64,000 nucleotides of DNA from Synechococcus sp. MW101C3 (GTDB lineage Bacteria; Cyanobacteriota; Cyanobacteriia; PCC-6307; Cyanobiaceae): assembly GCF_002252635.1 (NCBI RefSeq), contig NZ_NQKX01000002.1:186001-250000 (forward strand). The letters run 5' to 3'. The notes beneath the pieces were generated by a model. It searched no databases and was not told the origin of the DNA. It saw only the letters and a list, made by a program, of their open reading frames with translations. Below, in pieces: positions 16,941 through 25,700 of the stretch. A program made the translations under genes and the position numbers. Numbering within the stretch: position 1 is the first letter of the stretch; the number at the start of each line of letters is the position of its first letter.

Positions 16941-19170
16941 TCGTTCCCGACCACGCTGAGCCCTTGATCTTTCCGAGCATGGGTGTGCGGAGCAGTCGCA
17001 GACCATTGGCGATCACGATCAAGCTCGTGCCCATGTCCGCGAAGACCGCCATCCACATCGTGGCGTTCCCGGCCACGGTGAGCACCAGAAAAAGGGCCTT
17101 GATCCCCAGGGCCAGCGCGATGTTCTGGCGCAGGATGGTGAAGGTGCGGCGAGAGAGGGCGATCGTTTCCGGTACGCGCATCAGATCGTCATTCATGATC
17201 ACCACATCGGCCGCTTCGATGGCGATGTGGGTGCCGGCTGCCCCCATCGCAAAGCCGATGTCCGCCTTGGCCAGGGCCGGCGCATCGTTGATGCCATCGC
17301 CTGCCATGGCCGCGAATCCATAGCGGGCCTGCAGGACAGCCACCGCCTCGAGCTTCTCCTGCGGCAGCAGGTTGCTTTTCACCTGCTCTATGCCGGCCTG
17401 GGCTGCGATCGCGCCGGCGGTGGCTGCGTTGTCACCCGTGAGCATCACCGGTGTGACGCCCAGGGCCCGCAGGGCCTCCATGGCCGCCGCCGAGCTGGGC
17501 CGAACGGTGTCGGCGACGGCGATCAGGGCGAGCACGCCGCTGTTATCCGCGAGCAGGCTGAGCGAGCGGCCCTGGCGCTCATGGACCTGCATCGACGCCT
17601 CCAGTGCGCTGGAGCAAAGCCCTAGCTCCTCGATCCAGCGGTGGTTGGCCAGCATCAAATGGCGGCCCGCGATCACGCCGCGCACCCCGCGCCCCGGCAG
17701 GGCCTCGAAGGCCTCCACAGCCAACCGCTCGCCATCGAGGCCAACGGCCATCGCCCGCGACACCGGATGGTCGGAGCGCTCCGCCAGGCTGCTGGCCCAC
17801 TGTTTGAGAACGCCAGCGTCTGCCGTTTCTTGCTGAGGGGAAAAGGCCACCAGCTTGGGCTGGCCCAGGGTGATCGTGCCGGTCTTGTCGAGCGCCAGCA
17901 CCTTGATCTTGCGGGCCTCCTCGATGTAAAGACCGCCCTTGATGATGATGCCGCGACGGGCGGCTGTGGCCAGGCCGCTCACCACCGTCACCGGAGTGGC
18001 GATCACCAGGGCACAGGGACAGGCGATCACCAGCAGCACCAGCGCCTTGTAGATCGCCTGCAGGGGTGTGAAACCCAGCAAGGGCGGCGCCAGCAGAGCA
18101 ACCGCCAGGGCCACCACGAACACCGCCGGGGTGTAGCGGGCCGCGAAGCGATCGATGAAGCGCTGGATCGGAGCACGGGAGGCCTGGGCTTCCTCCACGG
18201 CGTGGATGATGCGCGCCAGGGTGCTGAGCGAAGCAGGCGCCGTCACCTGGATTTCCAGGGCGCCGCCCTGGTTGATCGTGCCCGCAAACACCTCATCACC
18301 TGGGCCTTTGTCGACCGGCAGGCTTTCGCCGGTGATCGGCGCCTGGTTGATCGCACTCACGCCGGAGAGCACCGTGCCATCGAGCGGCAGGCGCTCACCC
18401 GGGCGGACGCGCACCACATCTCCGATGGCGACAGCACTGGCGGAGACGCGTTGCCAGCGGCCATCGCTCTGGCGAATCTCCGCCTCATCGGGGGCCAGGG
18501 CCATCAGGCTGGTGATCGCCTGGCGGGCCCGCTGCACCGCCCGCGCTTCGATCGCCTCGGCCACGGCATAGAGCGCCATCACCATGGCGGCTTCCGGGAA
18601 GCGGCCGATCAGGAAGGCGCCCGTGACCGCCACGCTCATCAATGCATTGATGTTGAGCCGGCCCTGGCGCAGGGCCGCAAGGCCCTTGCGAAACACGGAG
18701 AAACCCGCCAGGGCGATCGCGGCGATGGCGATCCCGATCTCCAACAGCTCATGGCCCGGGAAGGGGGGAACGACCAGATGCAGCAGCTCCGCCGTGATCG
18801 CCAGCGCCAGGGAGCCCGCCAGGCGGAGTCGTTCAAATCGCCGTTCGGCGCGGGTCTGGGCGGCGGACGGCCGCTGATCGGTGCTGATCGGCTCCGGGTT
18901 GAATCCCAGCCGGCGGATCGCCGCAAGGGCGGAGTTGAGCGCTGCTACTTCTGCATCGATCGCCAGAACGCGCTCGGCCAGCAGGAACCTCAGGCCGCGG
19001 ATGCCGTCAACACCTGCGAGGGCATGGCGGATCTCGCCTTCCTCCGTGGCGCAATCCATCGCGCTGATCCGAAACAGCGCTTCCTTGACGCTTGCCGGCT
19101 CCGGCTGCGGCCCCGTGGTGGCTCCAGCCGTCTGCCCGCTGGTTCCGCTGCTGCAGCAAGGTTCCGCCAT
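16894..19170 (-). CDS. zntA: Zn/Cd/Pb-exporting P1B-type ATPase
   Basis: 758 residues from ATG 19170 (a TTG five codons upstream is less likely). A Cys pair EPCCSSG near the N-terminus and an HMA-like domain with SAMDCATEEGE are followed by eight predicted helices. P-type ATPase motifs are TGES (QAPITGESLPVDKGP), the transmembrane metal motif CPCALVIATP, phosphorylation site DKTGTITLGQP, the HP motif SDHPVSRA, and hinge MAGDGINDAPALAKAD. The last helix region VFADMGTSLIVIANGLRLLR has the Asp expected of P1B-2 Zn/Cd/Pb pumps. It exports toxic soft metals from the cytosol. A MerR-type promoter lies directly upstream at 19191-19221. Confidence 0.93.
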   Translation of the reverse strand: MAEPCCSSGTSGQTAGATTGPQPEPASVKEALFRISAMDCATEEGEIRHALAGVDGIRGLRFLLAERVLAIDAEVAALNSALAAIRRLGFNPEPISTDQRPSAAQTRAERRFERLRLAGSLALAITAELLHLVVPPFPGHELLEIGIAIAAIALAGFSVFRKGLAALRQGRLNINALMSVAVTGAFLIGRFPEAAMVMALYAVAEAIEARAVQRARQAITSLMALAPDEAEIRQSDGRWQRVSASAVAIGDVVRVRPGERLPLDGTVLSGVSAINQAPITGESLPVDKGPGDEVFAGTINQGGALEIQVTAPASLSTLARIIHAVEEAQASRAPIQRFIDRFAARYTPAVFVVALAVALLAPPLLGFTPLQAIYKALVLLVIACPCALVIATPVTVVSGLATAARRGIIIKGGLYIEEARKIKVLALDKTGTITLGQPKLVAFSPQQETADAGVLKQWASSLAERSDHPVSRAMAVGLDGERLAVEAFEALPGRGVRGVIAGRHLMLANHRWIEELGLCSSALEASMQVHERQGRSLSLLADNSGVLALIAVADTVRPSSAAAMEALRALGVTPVMLTGDNAATAGAIAAQAGIEQVKSNLLPQEKLEAVAVLQARYGFAAMAGDGINDAPALAKADIGFAMGAAGTHIAIEAADVVIMNDDLMRVPETIALSRRTFTILRQNIALALGIKALFLVLTVAGNATMWMAVFADMGTSLIVIANGLRLLRTPMLGKIKGSAWSGTIRSEPCRCEPNGSTP

Positions 19171-19190
19171 GGTCAGGCCATCCAAGCCCC

Positions 19191-19221
19191 ATCAAACAGC
19201 CTGTAGCCACTTCAGGGTCAA
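19191..19221 (-). promoter_or_regulatory. MerR-family promoter/operator of the Zn/Cd ATPase gene
   Basis: Minus strand: -35 TTGACC (19221-19216), a 19-bp spacer, and -10 TTTGAT (19196-19191). The dyad is CCTGAAG-TGG-CTACAGG (19216-19200), differing by one base from the perfect palindrome in front of the Nramp gene. The -35 hexamer and the bases before it (AAGGCCC on one, TAGGCCC on the other) are also shared. The transcript would start about 10-15 bases upstream of the ATG at 19170. Activation by the CadR/PbrR-type protein at 16524 is the obvious inference. Confidence 0.78.
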
Positions 19222-19255
19222 GGGCCTTGCGGGCCATTTGCCCTCAGGCTGTTGA

Positions 19256-19666
19256 TCAACGCAGCTGGGAGCACTCCCGATCCCGCAACGGCTGCATCAG
19301 CCCATCGGCTTGCCGAGCCAGCTCGGCTCCAGCCGCCGTGTAGAACCTGAAGCGCTGGCGGTTGACGTAGAGAACCCGCTGGCTGCGCAGCAGCTGTTCT
19401 TCCGCCTTGTGGCGGCACTCGATCAGGGCCTGGTAGTCGATGGTCTGCTCGTTGCGGTCGTTGGCATTGGCCCGATCGGCCTGCTGGCTGAGGAGCGGGC
19501 AGATCCGTTCACGGATGGTGCGGATCAGGGCGATTTCGGCCTTCATGGCCTGCTCGGACAGGGCATTGCGTTGATCCAGCAGGTTCCGGCACGCCTCCAA
19601 TTCAGCCGCCAGCGCCGGAGCCGCCAGCGACCCACAGGCCAGCGAGAGGGTCAGGACGTGGCGCAT
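19256..19666 (-). CDS. Exported hypothetical protein, Cys- and charge-rich
   Basis: 136 residues from ATG 19666, with a clear signal peptide: MRHVLTLSLACGSLAAPALA, then mature AELEACRNLLDQRNALSEQ. The mature part is helical and charged, with three Cys (EACRN, RICPLL, IECRHK) and a fourth near the end (RECSQ), so disulfides in the periplasm are possible. The frame stays open upstream to 19732, but that part is basic and unconvincing. No family was recognised. It precedes the ATPase promoter on the same strand, 35 bases away, without evidence of a functional link. Confidence 0.6.
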   Translation of the reverse strand: MRHVLTLSLACGSLAAPALAAELEACRNLLDQRNALSEQAMKAEIALIRTIRERICPLLSQQADRANANDRNEQTIDYQALIECRHKAEEQLLRSQRVLYVNRQRFRFYTAAGAELARQADGLMQPLRDRECSQLR

Positions 19667-19868
19667 GAACGGATCGGTTCGATGCCTGCGCCTGTGGCTG
19701 CGATCGCCGTGGCCCTTCTGAAACTTTTGCATCAGAAGATTGTCCTGGGTGTGAGCCCCCTCGCGAGCCTCAGCCGCTCCTCATGGGGCTCAGAAGACGC
19801 GATCCCGCCAAGGTTGGCGCCGTGATTTCTAATGCAGATAGCATAAAAGAGCCACTGTTTCATCTCAC

Positions 19869-20048
19869 TTGAAGAAGCTTGTTGGACCACTACGTAGAGC
19901 GTTGATCTATGGCCTGATTAGTTATGGCGGGCTTGTTCTGATCAACAACTCAGAGCTGGATCTCCCCAACATGTGGATCGCGTATCTGCCGATGTTTATC
20001 GGTGTCTACGTAGTGACACAGTGGCTCGACAAGAAGCTTGGGGATTGA
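19869..20048 (+). CDS. Possible small membrane protein, 59 residues
   Basis: A TTG-initiated frame (19869) encodes KKLVGPLRRALIYGLISYGG, a short polar turn INNSELDLPN, then MWIAYLPMFIGVYVVTQWLD and KKLGD. The layout is a basic amphipathic start, two hydrophobic segments and a basic tail, typical of small inner or thylakoid membrane proteins. It ends at TGA 20046-20048, about 55 bases before the convergent SRAP gene. No family is recognised, and a better start codon was not found (stop at 19839-19841 upstream). It is supported only by its amino-acid pattern. Confidence 0.45.
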   Translation: MKKLVGPLRRALIYGLISYGGLVLINNSELDLPNMWIAYLPMFIGVYVVTQWLDKKLGD

Positions 20049-20103
20049 GCACCTCAGGAATGGGCGCCTCTTCATCAATCGATGACCAGAGCGAGTTTGC
20101 AGA

Positions 20104-20760
20104 TCACAACCAGTCGACAGGAATCGCCTCCCAGCCGGCGGGATCCCACGGGGCCATCAGCGCCTCCAGCCCCCGCAGCTCGGCTGCGTCTTCCGGCAGC
20201 AACCAGGCCTCTTCCCATCCATCGTTGATCACCACCGGCATGCGGTCGTGGATCGGACGCAGCAGGGCGTTGGGGGTGGTGGTGAGGATGCAGCAGGTCT
20301 GGAGTTCGCTGCCATCGGGAGCGATCCAGTGGTCCCACAGGCCGCCCAGCCAGAAGGGGGCGCCGTCCTGACGGCGGATCCAGAAGGGCTGCTTCTTCCC
20401 TTTGGGTCCATGGCCTTCCCCTTCCGGCGGCGGCCTCCATTCGTAGAAGCCATCGGCAGGCAGCAGGCAGCGGTGATGGCGCCAGGGACCACGAAAGAAA
20501 GGCTTCTGGCTCACCGTCTCGCTGCGGGCATTCATTGGCCGACTCTTGCCGCGGGTGTCCTTCAGCCAGCTCGGCACGAGGCCCCACTGCGCGTAGCCCA
20601 CCTCCAGTCGGCCCTGTTGCTGGCGCTGGATCAGAAGCGGTTCGCCGGGCCGCACCTGCTGCCGGGGCTGGTACTGCTCGAGGAAACCCTCCGGCAGCGG
20701 ACCCTTGAGCCTTGGCAGCAACTGATCGATCGTGGTGGTGAGCGAGTAGCGGCCACACAT
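20104..20760 (-). CDS. SRAP-domain protein (YedK/HMCES-like, SOS-response-associated)
   Basis: 218 residues from ATG 20760, chosen because the catalytic Cys must be residue 2 (MCGRYSLT) after Met removal. Family motifs in order are: QVRPGEPLLIQ, QWGLVPSWL, KSRPMNARSETV with the conserved Asn and Glu, RCLLPADGFYEW, LTTTPNALLRPIHDRMPVVI with the conserved His. SRAP proteins form a covalent thiazolidine link through Cys2 to abasic sites in single-stranded DNA, shielding them from cleavage. It stands alone here; no LexA box was identified. The assignment is very secure. Confidence 0.93.
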   Translation of the reverse strand: MCGRYSLTTTIDQLLPRLKGPLPEGFLEQYQPRQQVRPGEPLLIQRQQQGRLEVGYAQWGLVPSWLKDTRGKSRPMNARSETVSQKPFFRGPWRHHRCLLPADGFYEWRPPPEGEGHGPKGKKQPFWIRRQDGAPFWLGGLWDHWIAPDGSELQTCCILTTTPNALLRPIHDRMPVVINDGWEEAWLLPEDAAELRGLEALMAPWDPAGWEAIPVDWL

Positions 20761-21293
20761 CAGCGACGCCTGCGGATCCGATTGGGCTTCTCCCAATCTG
20801 AGTGACCTGACTACTGGCTGAGGGGTTTCGCAGGGAGTGAGTCTGAGGGGACCAAACCCACACTGGAGACGGCCACGCTGCGGTGGATCGGTTTGCCGTA
20901 CTGACGCCACGGTCAATCGGATCTATCAATGAATCAGAGGCCTCGACCAGGGCAGCGCGAGCCCAAGCCCTGCAACCGGCCCAAGGGCGCCCGACACGGG
21001 GCGCCCTTCTCATTGGGAAGATCAGCAGATCATCACCAGCCCTGGTGGTTATTGGGGCAGCTGGGACGGCAAAGCCATGGCTCCACAGAGATTGATGAGG
21101 CGGAGATGCTCGAGCCGACGCAGTGGGCATGGCTGGAGCCATGCCGATGGTTTATCTCGCTCTGCCGTGTGTTTCGCAAGCCAGAGCTCCCAGGCCTGGA
21201 CCCAGCCCGAGCTTAAAACTCAAAAGGACAACAGTGCCACTGCAACTGTGAGAATAAGGTAGACTGCCCGGCTTCCTTGCTCCCGGCCGCACC
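20761..21293. other. Intergenic stretch with a strong hairpin
   Basis: About 530 bases between the SRAP gene and the next plus-strand gene. Overlapping short frames show no family motif. It contains a 9-bp perfect inverted repeat AAGGGCGCC...GGCGCCCTT (20983-20991 and 21000-21008), terminator-like but followed only by CTCATT. The bases near 20920-20952 (ATGAATCAGAGGCC context) resemble those near 14870-14903, a short dispersed repeat of unknown meaning. Just before the next gene, AATAAGGTAGACT (21250-21262) could hold a -10 element. Confidence 0.4.
20983..21008. terminator. GC-rich hairpin, terminator-like
   Basis: Nine-base arms AAGGGCGCC and GGCGCCCTT with an eight-base loop. A T-run after the stem is weak (TTCTCATT on the plus strand). 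No gene on either strand ends close to it, so it may terminate an unannotated short transcript. Confidence 0.4.
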
Positions 21294-21920
21294 ATGACTG
21301 ATCTCGCTCCAGCGACCTTGCGGTGGCTCAATCAGCTCGACAGCACGACCCGCAGCATCGACAGCCTTGTGGATGAGGGGTTCGGTGGTTTTTCCTTGCT
21401 GGATCTCTTGCCATGGATGAACGAAGGCCACGCCATTGCAGCCATCCAAGCGATCGACTGGGTGAAGAGCCAGCCGGACGAGGACGGTGAAATGGCGCTG
21501 ATGACCGCTGATGCGGAGGGGTTGGACAAGCTTCTGGAGTGGATGCTCGAAACCCGTGGCAGCTGTCCGATGGTCTATGCACCGGAGGAGGAGGTTGTCG
21601 TGCCGGACAGTGTTCCCTTGCTGCGCCCCACGGCCTACAACCTGCCGGAGGGTATGTCCTCCGATGAGGTGTTTGATGAGGAGTTCAGCGAGAACCTTTC
21701 AGAGTTGTTCGCGGCCATCAAGGACTCCTATGGGAACCACGCGCACCTCTACCGAATCGACTATGGCCAGCTGGTGGAGACGGTCGAACACGGCCTCTTG
21801 CTTGCCGGTCAGTTTATCGACCTCAACGACGGTGAATTGTTTGACTTCAGCATGGACGCGATCAATCAGCGGATTCGCTACCAATCCACTGGCCGCTACC
21901 ACAAAGGCTTTCCTGCCTGA
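21294..21920 (+). CDS. Hypothetical acidic protein
   Basis: 208 residues from ATG 21294. It is acidic and without signal peptide or membrane segments. Segments such as FSLLDLLPWMNEGHAIAAIQ, LDKLLEWMLETRGSCPMVY and SDEVFDEEFSENLSELFAAI suggest a soluble, mostly helical protein. No known family was recognised. Coding pattern and codon use are regular, and a possible -10 element lies upstream, so the gene is probably real. It ends just before a decayed fragment of a helicase gene on the other strand. Confidence 0.6.
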   Translation: MTDLAPATLRWLNQLDSTTRSIDSLVDEGFGGFSLLDLLPWMNEGHAIAAIQAIDWVKSQPDEDGEMALMTADAEGLDKLLEWMLETRGSCPMVYAPEEEVVVPDSVPLLRPTAYNLPEGMSSDEVFDEEFSENLSELFAAIKDSYGNHAHLYRIDYGQLVETVEHGLLLAGQFIDLNDGELFDFSMDAINQRIRYQSTGRYHKGFPA

Positions 21921-21925
21921 TCCGG

Positions 21926-22022
21926 GACAACCGATTGATCTGCTCCCCTTCCGCCACCGTATTGGCAATCCCCGTTGCCAGGCCCCGGGGGGCGGCGTCG
22001 CCATCGCTGGCGGCGAGGGCTT
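21926..22022 (-). pseudogene. Remnant of a second RecB-like/helicase gene with an internal in-frame deletion
   Basis: Read on the minus strand this fragment gives ASDGDAAPRGL joined directly to TGIANTV, then EGEQINRL. The intact helicase at 22731-26270 has TASDGDAAPRGL, about 30 residues of helicase motif VI region, then VTGIANTVEEAEQINRL near its C-terminus. So the fragment is the end of a homologous gene from which the region between was removed in frame. It has no start and no flanking coding capacity. It lies about 700 bases downstream of the intact gene's stop, with a hypothetical gene between. Confidence 0.7.
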
Positions 22023-22105
22023 TCCCGACCGATGGGGGTCAGGCGGGCCTTGGGGTGTGTAGGCATGGGGTGTGAGGTCTTGGGCTGCTGAGTTGGGTTT
22101 CAATG

Positions 22106-22522
22106 TCACCGATCTTCCTCGTACCAGATGGAGTTGCGCCCATTGCTCTTGAATCCTCCGGTGAATGCACGAGCATTCCGGAAGGCGACGACGATGCGCC
22201 CCTTCTCGATGCATTCTTCTACGTGGGCGCGAGCGGCTTGTATGGAGAGGGAGTCCTTGTCTTTCGAGTGCTTGAGGATCTCGTGCTCGACGTACTCATC
22301 AAGACGCTTTGGGTCCATCACGTGCGTCGCAACCGGGTCAATCTCAGCGGCAAGTAAGAAGTGATGCCCATTGAGCGTGCCAATCCTCAGGATGCGCTCA
22401 TTGCGTACGCGGTTCAGCGATGCGAGCCAGAAACCAGTGATTCCGTGGCGTGAGCCAGATGGCTTGGCTAGTACTGCATCGACCACCGCATCTACCAGCC
22501 AAGACTTGACGTTGAACGACAT
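22106..22522 (-). CDS. Hypothetical protein
   Basis: 138 residues from ATG 22522 (MSFNVKSWLVDAVVDAVLA). A soluble-looking protein with mixed charge: KPSGSRHGITGFWLASLNRV, HHFLLAAEIDPVATHVMDP, DEYVEHEILKHSKDKDSLS, and a basic/aromatic C-terminus. It has no membrane segment and I recognise no family. Position between the intact helicase and its remnant, in a region rich in mobile and defence-like genes, suggests accessory status. Base composition is slightly lower in GC than core genes. Confidence 0.5.
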   Translation of the reverse strand: MSFNVKSWLVDAVVDAVLAKPSGSRHGITGFWLASLNRVRNERILRIGTLNGHHFLLAAEIDPVATHVMDPKRLDEYVEHEILKHSKDKDSLSIQAARAHVEECIEKGRIVVAFRNARAFTGGFKSNGRNSIWYEEDR

Positions 22523-22730
22523 AGATTTCTCCGATGTAGAACAAATGATAGAAGCGCACTTTCTTCAGCTTAGGTGCTCTGTCTCCCCCTCTGCCGGGGA
22601 AGTTGACGCCTCTCCATCTCGATCACTTCAAGTTCAAGAGGATCACGTCAGTGGCACAATTGACCAAAATAGGCTATTCCTCAATGGATTGAGAAGGGAA
22701 TCCAAGTCAGTTCAGTTGAAATCTCTGAGA

Positions 22731-25700
22731 TCATCCTTCCATAGGAACTTGGGCCAATCGGCACAACCGATTGATCTGCTCCGCCTCCTCCACCGTGTTG
22801 GCGATACCCGTGACGAGGCCGGGTGAGCCCACAACGATCGAGAGGCAACGGGCACGGCTGATGGCGACATTGAGCCGGTTGGGCTGCAGCAGGAAACCCA
22901 GGCCCCGGGGGGCGGCGTCTCCGTCGCTGGCGGTGAGGGAGTGAATGGCCACGGGGGCCTCCTGGCCTTGGAATCGATCCACCGTTCCCACCCGTGCCCG
23001 GTTGCCCAACCTTTGCTGGAGCCGGTTCACCTGCACGTTGTAGGGGGCGGTCACCAGGATGTCGTCTGGGGTCAACAGCCCACGGCGTTCAGCGCCACTG
23101 CTGGCATGGCGGTAACTGGAACCCAGCAAGGCTTCCACTAGCTGGGCGATGCGTTCGATCTCCTCCTCTGAGCAGACGCTGCAGCTGGTGTGCTCAGCCG
23201 CCTCAAACACCAACCCCTGGCTGGGGAGGACTCCACCCTTGCTGCCGGTGAAGGGCTCCCGCCACTCGATCCGGTTGATGGCATTGGCGGGGCTGGCCTT
23301 GAGGCGGCAGTCGTAGAAGAGCGCCGACACCATGGCGGTGAGCGAGGGTTCCATCCGCCAGCTGGTGGCCAGGAACACGCCCCGATCGGCCGGCACCACC
23401 GCCTTGTCCTGCATCAGATACTCCAGGCAGGAGCTGCCGCTTTCTCCCGGATGATCGGCCTGGCTGGGCTGGGCCAGTTGCTGCTGGTCGCCCACCAGCA
23501 GGATTCCTCGGGCGCAGCGAGCCATCACCAGCAGATTGGCCAGGGACATCTGCCCCGCCTCATCCACCACCAGCCAGTCGAAGAGCTCCTCCATCACGGG
23601 GCGAGCGAACATCCAGGCCGTGCCGCCCACCACGGCCATCGAACCTGTGAGCGCATCGGGTTTGCAGAGCGCCACGGGCTGGCCGACCAGGCCTTTGTCG
23701 TCCTTGGCGGTGCTGCACTTCACCACCTGCTGGCTGAGGCCACGGGTGGCGCAGGCGCTGTGGGCCTTGAGCAGCAGGTTGTTGATCGCGGCGTGGCTGT
23801 TCGAACTGATCGCCACCCGCAGACCGCGCTCCACCAACTCGGCAATGACCTCGGCGGTGACGGTGGTTTTGCCCGTGCCTGGGGGCCCCTGGAGCGCCAG
23901 GGTCAGATCGCTGTGGGAGGCCAGAAACTCCGCCAGTTGGGCGGGCAAAGCGCTCGGATCGGCTGCGAGGGCAGCATTGAGCCCGATCAGGGGCTCAATG
24001 GCACGGCGCTCCAGCAGGTGAACGATGGCGGCAGGGATGGGCTTGCCACCATCCACCCAGCTCTCGGCCTGGGCCAGCAGGCTGTCCCGTAGGAGCTCGC
24101 TGATGTCCTCGGGCACCTTGATCAGGGCCATGGGACCCCTGGGAAGCTCCACCGCCTGGCCGGCGGCTTGCCGCTTGTCTCTGGCGCTCCAGGGGTACTT
24201 GAGGGTGAGGGTGCCCCGCTCGCCGTCGATCACCACGGCCTGGAGCTTCTGGCCGGTCTCGGGGATCTCCAGCTTGATGGACCCATCTCCCTGGGCGACA
24301 TGGAGTTTGAGGGTCTGACTCGGATCGAAGCAGAAGGTGTGCCAGTCGGAGCCGGTTCTGGGACTCGGCACGCTCTCAACGCTTTGCCAGACGGCTCCGT
24401 TGATGGCCTCGCCATCGGCGTCGAGATCCTCAGGAGTCTGCAGGGCCTTACCCCTGCGGTCGAAGTAGGCCCACCAGGCCACCTTGGCCTCGCGGTGATG
24501 GAACGGCAGCAGCTGGGCCAGCAGGCGCTGCACCCGCCAGCTGAGGCTCCGTGAACCCAGTTCTTCCTGGGCGATCAGTTCGGCTTCTGGGGCATTGGCG
24601 GCTGGATCGCTCTGGAGCTGCTCGGGCAACTCGGCGATCAACCGGGCGCTGAGGGCTTCCAGGGGCCAGGGTTCGGCCTCAGGGCGTTCCTCCTCCGGAT
24701 GCTCGAGCGGTTGCTCGGGCAGGCCCTGGGCGCGGCGCAGCTCCAGCAGCCAGTCGTGCAGCAGCACGGTGGAGACGCAGTCGTCGCGGTTGTAGTCCTC
24801 GATCGCCTGAAGCCTGGGGCTGCCTTCTGGGGCGGGTCCCGGCAGGGAAGGCTCACCGGAGGACTGCCAGTGCAGGTAGGCGACAACAGAATCACCGGCG
24901 TTGGTGACATCGGCGCCACGAGGGCCCATGTAGAGCCCCTCCACCTTCTTGATCGAGTAGCTGCCCTCACCGAGGACGATCGAGCGGGTGACGATCGGCA
25001 GCAGGTCGCAGAGCAGATCGCTGCGCAACCAGTCGTCGATCACCGCCTCACGGGTCTGGTGTTGCTGGGAGAGGCGGCGCATCGCCGACTTCTCATAGCT
25101 GGCGTAGTGGTAGACGTGCAAGGCTGGATGACGGCGCCGTCGTTCCTCCACCCAATCCACAAACCCCTCGAAGGCCCGCTTTTCTCCCAGGGGGCTATGA
25201 CCCCACCAGGCGATGAAGGCTGCCGGCTGAGCCGGGACCTCCCGGTAGCAGGCCCCAAAGAGGTATTCGAGCTTCTTGGCAGCAACGGCATCCTGGATGC
25301 CCTCCATGTCGAACCAGATGTCGCCGGCATCGGCGGCGGGCAGGGCGGCCAGGCCCTTGCCCGGCTGCAGGGGGCGCACCAGGAAGGCGGGCTTGCCATC
25401 GGGGCCGTGGGGGGTGAGCTGCAGCTGGGCCTGCTGACGCAGCTCGAAAAGGGCCTCGGCCGCCAGGCCAGCAATGCTGGCGCCGGGAGGCAGTTCGGCT
25501 AGCTGCTCGATCGTGTGGATGCCGGCGGCCTTGAGCTTGAGGCGCTGGTTCTGGCGCATGTTCGCCACCAACACCAGATCCCGCTCGGCGATCAGGCGCT
25601 CCTCAATGAAGGCGCTCCAGCTGCCGTGATCACCGGGTTCATCCTCCGGTGGTGAGGCGGAATCGAAGGAGGCACAGAAATCGCGGTAGCGGTTGCGGAG

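Noticed and set aside
17641-19206. 521-codon plus-strand frame opposite the Zn/Cd ATPase
   Set aside because: No recognisable sequence; the minus strand has all P-type ATPase motifs.
14870-20952. Short repeat around ATGAATCAGAGGCC at about 14880 and 20929, both opening with MNQRPRP in frame
   Set aside because: Similarity covers only about 35 bases, and the frames diverge immediately afterwards; could be chance or an old fragment.
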